NCBI RefSeq assembly: GCF_019710635.1 | Contig: NZ_JAIFZS010000050.1 | Location: forward strand, 1-64,000 | Direction: 5' to 3' | DNA: 64,000 nt | DNA from: Mycolicibacterium xanthum | GTDB lineage: Bacteria; Actinomycetota; Actinomycetes; Mycobacteriales; Mycobacteriaceae | Part shown: positions 59,840 through 64,000 of the stretch, one piece after another | Position numbering within the stretch: position 1 is the first letter of the stretch | Layout: every line of letters starts with the position of its first letter | The notes under the pieces: model-generated | The model's database searches: none | The model's input: the letters and a program-made list of their open reading frames with translations, nothing else | What the model was told of the DNA's origin: nothing | Position numbers and translations under genes: made by a program

Positions 59840-59874
59840 TTTTGCAGCAGAAGTGCGAGCAACTTCCTGCAAAA
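59840..59874. repeat. Palindromic hairpin element, copy 3
   Basis: TTTTGCAG (59840-59847) pairs with CTGCAAAA (59867-59874). Inside, GAAGT (59850-59854) pairs with ACTTC (59862-59866) around GCGAGCA. The loop side contains AAGTGCGAG (59851-59859), as in copy 2. The stem sequence is unrelated to copies 1 and 2. It lies in the 236-nt gap between fadE2 and pntB. Confidence 0.85.
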
Positions 59875-59904
59875 GGTGCGGATGTGGGAATTCTCGCTTG
59901 GTCG

Positions 59905-61344
59905 CTAGACCTTCGCGGAGACCGACAGCGCCGCGTTGATCGCGTCGACGCGGTCCTTGGCGTCACCGAAGAGCATCTGGGTGTTCTCGCGGAAGAACAG
60001 CGGGTTCTGCACCCCGGCGTAGCCGGAGGCCATGGACCGCTTGAACACGATCACGTTGCGGGCGTTCCACACCGTGAGCACCGGCATGCCGGCGATCGGA
60101 CTGTTCGGGTCTTCCGTGGCCGCCGGGTTGACGGTGTCGTTGGCGCCGATGACCAGCACGACGTCGGTGTCGTCGAAGTCGTCGTTGATCTCGTCCATCT
60201 CCAGAACGATGTCGTAGGGCACCTTGGCCTCGGCCAGCAGCACGTTCATGTGCCCGGGCAGTCGTCCGGCGACGGGGTGGATGCCGAAGCGCACGTTGAC
60301 GCCGCTCTGGCGCAACCGCCGGGTGAGTTCGGCGACGCCGTACTGGGCTTGGGCGACGGCCATCCCGTAGCCCGGGGTGATGATCACCGAGTGGGCATTG
60401 GCGAGCAGTTCGGCCGCGCTCTCGGCGGTGATCTCCCGGGGTTCGCCGTAGTCGGTGTCGTCGGCCGGACCGGCCTCGATACCGAAGCCGCCGGCGATGA
60501 CGGAGATGAAGGACCGGTTCATCGCCTTGCACATGATGTAGGACAGGTAGGCACCGGAGGACCCGACCAGCGCACCGGTGATGATCAGCAGGTCGTTGCC
60601 CAGCAGGAAGCCGGATGCCGCGGCCGCCCAGCCGGAGTAGCTGTTGAGCATCGAGACCACCACCGGCATGTCGCCGCCGCCGATCGAGGCGACCAGATGC
60701 CAGCCCAGCAGCAGGGCCAGGACGGTGACCGCAATCAGCAGCCACAGCTGCGGGTCGATGACGAACCAGACTGTGAGCGCGACGAACACCACCAGCGCGC
60801 CGACGTTGAGGAAGTTCTTGCCGGGCAGCATCAACGGCGCGGACTTCATACGCGCCGAGAGCTTGAGGTTGGCCACGACGGAACCGGTGAATGTCACACC
60901 ACCGATGAACACGCCGATGAACACCTCTGCCGAATGGATACCGAGCATGCCTTCACGGCCGAGCTGAAGCGCCTCGGCGCCGCCCAGCTCGCGCTCGACG
61001 TGCAGGTATCCGTTCCAGCCGACCAGCACGGCGGCCAACCCGACGAAGCTGTGCAGCAACGCGATCAGCTCCGGCATGCCGGTCATCTCGACGATGCGGG
61101 CCCGCCACAGCCCGATCACCGCGCCGATGACCATGGCGCCGACCAGCAACCCCAGCCCGACCGGTTCGATGTGGCGGGCCAGAGCCAGTGCGATGGTCGC
61201 GATCAGGGCCACGGCCATCCCGGCGATGCCGAAGGTGTTGCCCGCGCGGGAGGTTTCATGCTTGGACAGCCCCGCCAGGGCGAGGATGAACAGCAGCGCG
61301 GCGACCACGTAGGCCGCGGTCGCGGTGGTTTCCAGACTCAGCAT
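59905..61344 (-). CDS. pntB: NAD(P) transhydrogenase subunit beta
   Basis: A 479-residue PntB. The N-terminal half has about nine membrane helices (LSLETTATAAYVVAALLFILALAGLSK, GGGDMPVVVSMLNSYSG). The C-terminal NADP-binding domain III has ITPGYGMAVAQAQ, GIHPVAGRLPGHMNVLLAEA and VLVIGANDTVNPAA. With PntA it drives hydride transfer from NADH to NADP+ with proton import. It lies 5 nt downstream of pntA. Confidence 0.95.
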   Translation of the reverse strand: MLSLETTATAAYVVAALLFILALAGLSKHETSRAGNTFGIAGMAVALIATIALALARHIEPVGLGLLVGAMVIGAVIGLWRARIVEMTGMPELIALLHSFVGLAAVLVGWNGYLHVERELGGAEALQLGREGMLGIHSAEVFIGVFIGGVTFTGSVVANLKLSARMKSAPLMLPGKNFLNVGALVVFVALTVWFVIDPQLWLLIAVTVLALLLGWHLVASIGGGDMPVVVSMLNSYSGWAAAASGFLLGNDLLIITGALVGSSGAYLSYIMCKAMNRSFISVIAGGFGIEAGPADDTDYGEPREITAESAAELLANAHSVIITPGYGMAVAQAQYGVAELTRRLRQSGVNVRFGIHPVAGRLPGHMNVLLAEAKVPYDIVLEMDEINDDFDDTDVVLVIGANDTVNPAATEDPNSPIAGMPVLTVWNARNVIVFKRSMASGYAGVQNPLFFRENTQMLFGDAKDRVDAINAALSVSAKV

Positions 61345-61349
61345 GGGTG

Positions 61350-62882
61350 CTAGCTCCTCGAGAACATGGCCAGCATGCGGCGGGTCACCGCGAAGCCGCC
61401 GAAGATGTTGATGCTGGCGAGCAGGATGGCCGCGAAACTGATGGCGGTGATCACGGTGTTGCCGTGGCCGATCTGCAGTAGCGCCCCGACGACGATGATG
61501 CCCGAGATCGCGTTGGTCACCGACATCAGCGGGGTGTGTAGCGCGTGGTGCACATTGCCGATGACGTAGTAACCGATCACGATCGCCAGCGCGAACACCG
61601 TCAGGTGCACCTGAAGCGCGGCCGGGGACAGCGCAATCAACGCGAACAGCAGCGCCGCGGCGGTGAACGTGATGCCCAGCCGGCGGCCCGTCGTCATGGG
61701 CTTCTTCTCGGGCTTGGCCACCGGCGCCTCGGCGGCCTTGACCGCGGGCGCTGCCGACACCTGCACCGGCGGGGGCGGCCAGGTGATCTCACCGTGGCGG
61801 ACCACCGTCACCGAGCGCTGGACCACGTCGTCGAAGTCCAGCGTGAGCTGGCCGTCCTTCTCGGGGGTGAGCAGCTTGAGCAGGTTCACCAGGTTGGTGC
61901 CGTACAGCTGCGAGGCCTGAGCGGGCAGGCGCCCGGCCAGGTCGGTGTAGCCGATGATCGTCACCCCGTTGTCCGTGACGACAGCCCGGTCCTTGACGGT
62001 GCCTTCGACGTTGCCCCCATTACCGGCGGCCATGTCGACGATGACGCTGCCGGCCTTCATCGAGGCGACCATGCCGGCGGTGATGATGCGCGGCGCCGGC
62101 TTACCGGGGATCAGCGCGGTGGTGATGATGATGTCGACGTCCTTGGCGAGCTCGGCGTACAGGGCGGCCTCGCGGGCCTTGTAGTCCTCGCCCATCTCCT
62201 TGGCGTAGCCGGTGGCCGACACCTCGGCCGCCGCCGGATCGACCGAGACGTATTCGCCGCCGAGAGACTGCACCTGATCGGCGACCTCGGGCCGCGGGTC
62301 GGTGGCCTTCACGATGGCCCCCAGGCTGCCCGCGGCGCCGATCGCAGCCAGTCCGGCCACACCGGCGCCGACCACCAGCACCTTGGCCGGGGGCACTTTG
62401 CCGGCCGCGGTGACCTGCCCGGTGAAGAATCGGCCGAAGGTGTGCGCGGCCTCGACGACGGCGCGGTACCCCGCGATGTTGGCCATCGAGGACAACACAT
62501 CCAGCGACTGCGCGCGGGAGATGCGGGGGACGGCCTCCATCGCCAACGCGGTGATCTGCCGGGTACCCAGCTCCTCGACCAGCTCGGGCCGCAGCGCGGG
62601 GGAGAGCAGGCCCACCACGGTCGCGCCGTCGCGCAACGCCGCGATCTCGGGACTGGTCGGCGCGTTGACCTTCAGCACCACATCCGCCGCCCACACCTGC
62701 TCGGTGGCACCGACGTCCGCGCCGGCTTCGGTGAAGGCCTGGTCGGAGAAACTCGCCGCCGCACCTGCGCCGGACTCGACCACCACCGAGTAGCCGAGCT
62801 TGATCAGCTGGCTGACCGTGGCAGGTGTGGCCGCGACGCGCGTCTCACCTGGTGAGGACTCTCTCGGTATCCCGATGATCAT
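61350..62882 (-). CDS. pntA: NAD(P) transhydrogenase subunit alpha, single fused chain
   Basis: A 510-residue PntA. The NAD-binding domain I covers about residues 1-365 (GIPRESSPGETRVAATP, VVGAGVAGLAAIGAAGSLGA, TDPRPEVADQVQSLGGEY). A linker (about 370-395) and three or four membrane helices (about 400-505) follow. M. tuberculosis, as I recall, encodes these as separate pntAa and pntAb; here they are one chain, as in E. coli. ATG 62882 lies in the palindrome CGATGATCATCG. Confidence 0.94.
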   Translation of the reverse strand: MIIGIPRESSPGETRVAATPATVSQLIKLGYSVVVESGAGAAASFSDQAFTEAGADVGATEQVWAADVVLKVNAPTSPEIAALRDGATVVGLLSPALRPELVEELGTRQITALAMEAVPRISRAQSLDVLSSMANIAGYRAVVEAAHTFGRFFTGQVTAAGKVPPAKVLVVGAGVAGLAAIGAAGSLGAIVKATDPRPEVADQVQSLGGEYVSVDPAAAEVSATGYAKEMGEDYKAREAALYAELAKDVDIIITTALIPGKPAPRIITAGMVASMKAGSVIVDMAAGNGGNVEGTVKDRAVVTDNGVTIIGYTDLAGRLPAQASQLYGTNLVNLLKLLTPEKDGQLTLDFDDVVQRSVTVVRHGEITWPPPPVQVSAAPAVKAAEAPVAKPEKKPMTTGRRLGITFTAAALLFALIALSPAALQVHLTVFALAIVIGYYVIGNVHHALHTPLMSVTNAISGIIVVGALLQIGHGNTVITAISFAAILLASINIFGGFAVTRRMLAMFSRS

Positions 62883-63247
62883 CGATTTCGATCCGATCTA
62901 GGCTCTGCTCGCGGTGCGGCCGGAGCGCTTCCGGCGCCGGCATTGCTTGGTCTTGGACGTTTGGGAAATGCAAGTGTAAGAGGTCAGGCGCATCTGTCGC
63001 GCACTCGTAAGCTGCTGCGCGGGACTCCGCCCAGCGTGAGCGCGGTCGCCGGAATTTTTCTGAACACGACACGCCACGCCGGAACGGTCGCCACAGACGT
63101 CACAGTGGCCCCGGGTGTTCCGACTTCGACGAATGTGTCCGGTGGCGCGTTCTGCTGCCGCGGCCTGGGTGGGCGGATCTCGGAACGGCACCGATACGGC
63201 ATCGAGTTCCGCCGCCCCGGTGCGCCCCACCGGGGCCGCACCCCACC
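62883..63247. other. 365-nt intergenic region upstream of pntA
   Basis: Divergent upstream region for pntA (leftward) and the zinc-ribbon gene (rightward). Open frames here have no start context and atypical composition, and I support none as a gene. No hairpin or repeat stood out. Confidence 0.4.
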
Positions 63248-63703
63248 ATGACAAAGATGAGCATGGTGGTCGAACGCGGGCTGGCGCGCTGCCCGCGATG
63301 TGTGTCGATGGCGGACTACGTCTTCATCGAGTTCTCTGCGGAGGTGTATTCCGGCATGCTGCGTTACGAAGTGCGCTGCCGCAAGTGTGGGGAGTGCTAC
63401 GGCGAGGAGAGTCGGCCGACGGTGCATGCCGCGGTCGTCGTCGCCGAACCGCCGATCGTGTGGCCGCCCGACTGCGAGCCGGTTCCACCGCGGGACCGGC
63501 GCGCCGAGCTTCGGCAACGGGCCGCCGAGCTACGACATCGGACGGCCGAGGTCGCTGCCCGGGCGCGTACGGAGGGCACTCGGGCCCGGGACGAGACGAC
63601 GAAGTGGGTCACGAAGTCGGTCCAGAAGGCGCGCACGATCCGGCCCGCGGACTGGTTCCGGCGCGACGAGGCTCAGACGGGCGGCGTTCAGACCGGCGGA
63701 TAG
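63248..63703 (+). CDS. Hypothetical protein with zinc-ribbon-like cysteines and helical tail
   Basis: A 151-residue protein. CPRC (near residue 15) and CRKCGEC (near 44) flank a beta-rich segment (YVFIEFSAEVYSGMLRYEVR), suggesting a small zinc ribbon. Residues about 85-125 are an Arg/Glu/Ala-rich helix (RRAELRQRAAELRHRTAEVAARAR), probably coiled coil. The start ATG 63248 is in CACCATG with no strong ribosome site. It overlaps the small gene on the other strand by 16 nt. No family recognised. Confidence 0.7.
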   Translation: MTKMSMVVERGLARCPRCVSMADYVFIEFSAEVYSGMLRYEVRCRKCGECYGEESRPTVHAAVVVAEPPIVWPPDCEPVPPRDRRAELRQRAAELRHRTAEVAARARTEGTRARDETTKWVTKSVQKARTIRPADWFRRDEAQTGGVQTGG

Positions 63704-63798
63704 GACGGCGGCGGATACACCCCGCGCAGGATCCACGCGAACCAGTTGATGCCGTACTCCAGCTCATCGCTGGCGTCGTAGTCCGGATTCGGGTCCAT
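63688..63798 (-). CDS. Tiny protein of 36 residues
   Basis: ATG 63798 with GGAGAGGTGG just upstream. The protein reads MDPNPDYDASDELEYGINWF, then AWILRGVYPPPSYPPV. The acidic start, aromatic core and proline-rich end look conserved rather than random. Tail to tail overlap with the zinc-ribbon gene. Function unknown. The good ribosome site is the main support. Confidence 0.6.
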   Translation of the reverse strand: MDPNPDYDASDELEYGINWFAWILRGVYPPPSYPPV

Positions 63799-63891
63799 TT
63801 CGCCACCTCTCCGTCTCCGCCCGCTGAACGGCGGCTGCCGGCAAGTCTAGACCGACAGCACCCGCGGCAACATGGCAACGGCCTAGACTGA

Positions 63892-63938
63892 ACCAACCAG
63901 TTAGTAGACTGCCCCCTGCGGTGGGCCCTGCCTATAGT
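63892..63938 (+). promoter_or_regulatory. Promoter and likely operator of the right-edge TetR gene
   Basis: TATAGT (63933-63938) lies 8 nt before the ATG, so the message is probably leaderless. Upstream, ACCAACCAGTTAGT (63892-63905) is an imperfect inverted repeat resembling the perfect one at 52179. It is a plausible autoregulatory site. Confidence 0.5.
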
Positions 63939-63946
63939 GAGTCGCC

Positions 63947-64000
63947 ATGTCTGAAACCGTCACGACCAACGGGATGTCTCGCCGCGAGGAATTGTTGGCC
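63947..64000 (+). CDS. TetR-family regulator N-terminus (Rv0158-like position), cut by the window edge
   Basis: 18 codons are visible: MSETVTTNGMSRREELLA. SRREELL is the usual first helix of TetR regulators. In M. tuberculosis Rv0158, a TetR gene, follows the pnt genes, which supports the call. The DNA-binding helices lie beyond the window. Confidence 0.6.
   Translation, partial: MSETVTTNGMSRREELLA

Noticed and set aside
62943..63251. A 102-codon plus-strand frame upstream of the zinc-ribbon gene
   Set aside because: It has no ribosome site, mixed basic composition, no homology pattern, and ends inside the next gene's start.
1..64000. CRISPR array
   Set aside because: No series of short repeats with regular unique spacers was seen. 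The only tandem arrays are the 23-bp and 24-nt repeats described.
1..64000. tRNA, rRNA or riboswitch genes
   Set aside because: I saw no cloverleaf with TTCRANNC arm, no rRNA-like stretch and no known riboswitch core in the gaps.

Overview
The window looks like chromosomal DNA of a fast-growing mycobacterium (Mycolicibacterium type). It is GC-rich, has many GTG/TTG starts, overlapping ATGA/GTGA gene junctions and many leaderless-looking starts. It carries typical mycobacterial families (PonA2-type PBP, DUF5313, LGFP repeats, Asp-box hydrolases, F420/deazaflavin-like proteins). From about 50.4 kb to the right end the gene order follows M. tuberculosis Rv0144-Rv0158: TetR, SAM methyltransferase, aldehyde dehydrogenase, SDR, quinone oxidoreductase, then ptbB, fadE2, pnt and TetR. 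Three genes are inserted (HAD dehalogenase, methyltransferase, DUF456), and the pnt genes are inverted relative to what I recall of M. tuberculosis.

Left part (0-8 kb): the edge of an insertion-sequence transposase; a transmembrane Ser/Thr kinase with an extracellular Kelch propeller, convergent with an FHA-HTH regulator; a small secreted protein; a beta-lactamase-fold hydrolase; a stomatin-like protein; small proteins; and a decayed acyltransferase-like gene.

8-20 kb: a PonA2-type penicillin-binding protein, an amidohydrolase, a large acidic exported protein with a DUF1214-like end, and a compact lipid/steroid-like catabolic cluster. The cluster is a P450 coupled to an enoyl-CoA hydratase on one strand, and a DUF35 protein coupled to an Ltp2-like thiolase on the other, followed by a TetR regulator. 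A nearly identical 22-nt promoter motif sits before the amidohydrolase and in the P450/DUF35 divergent region, so these genes are probably one regulon.

20-38.5 kb: an LGFP protein; an ECF41-like sigma factor divergent from an Asp-nucleophile hydrolase, with two mirror-image promoters sharing a palindromic -35; an AGCS-type symporter; a deletion scar with three pseudogenes (MFS, HD, GntR); assorted enzymes (PPOX, thioesterase, GNAT, pirin, EVE); a TetR/hydrolase pair with a tandem 22-bp operator; a tiny duplicated DivIVA-motif protein in an operon with an acyl-CoA carboxylase beta subunit; a ParA/EspI-like ATPase; and a patch of broken toxin-antitoxin and other remnants around an intact antitoxin.

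38.5-50 kb: a complete fructose PTS locus (ptsH, fruA, fruK and fruR divergent from ptsI), RtcB, a pirin, and a FUSC membrane operon with its own TetR. Three palindromic hairpin elements, near 38.4, 46.95 and 59.85 kb, share the 9-nt loop core AAGTGCGAG although their stems differ. They look like an intergenic repeat family.

All calls are by reading the sequence only. No database search, folding program or alignment was run. Knowledge of families and of M. tuberculosis gene order is from memory.
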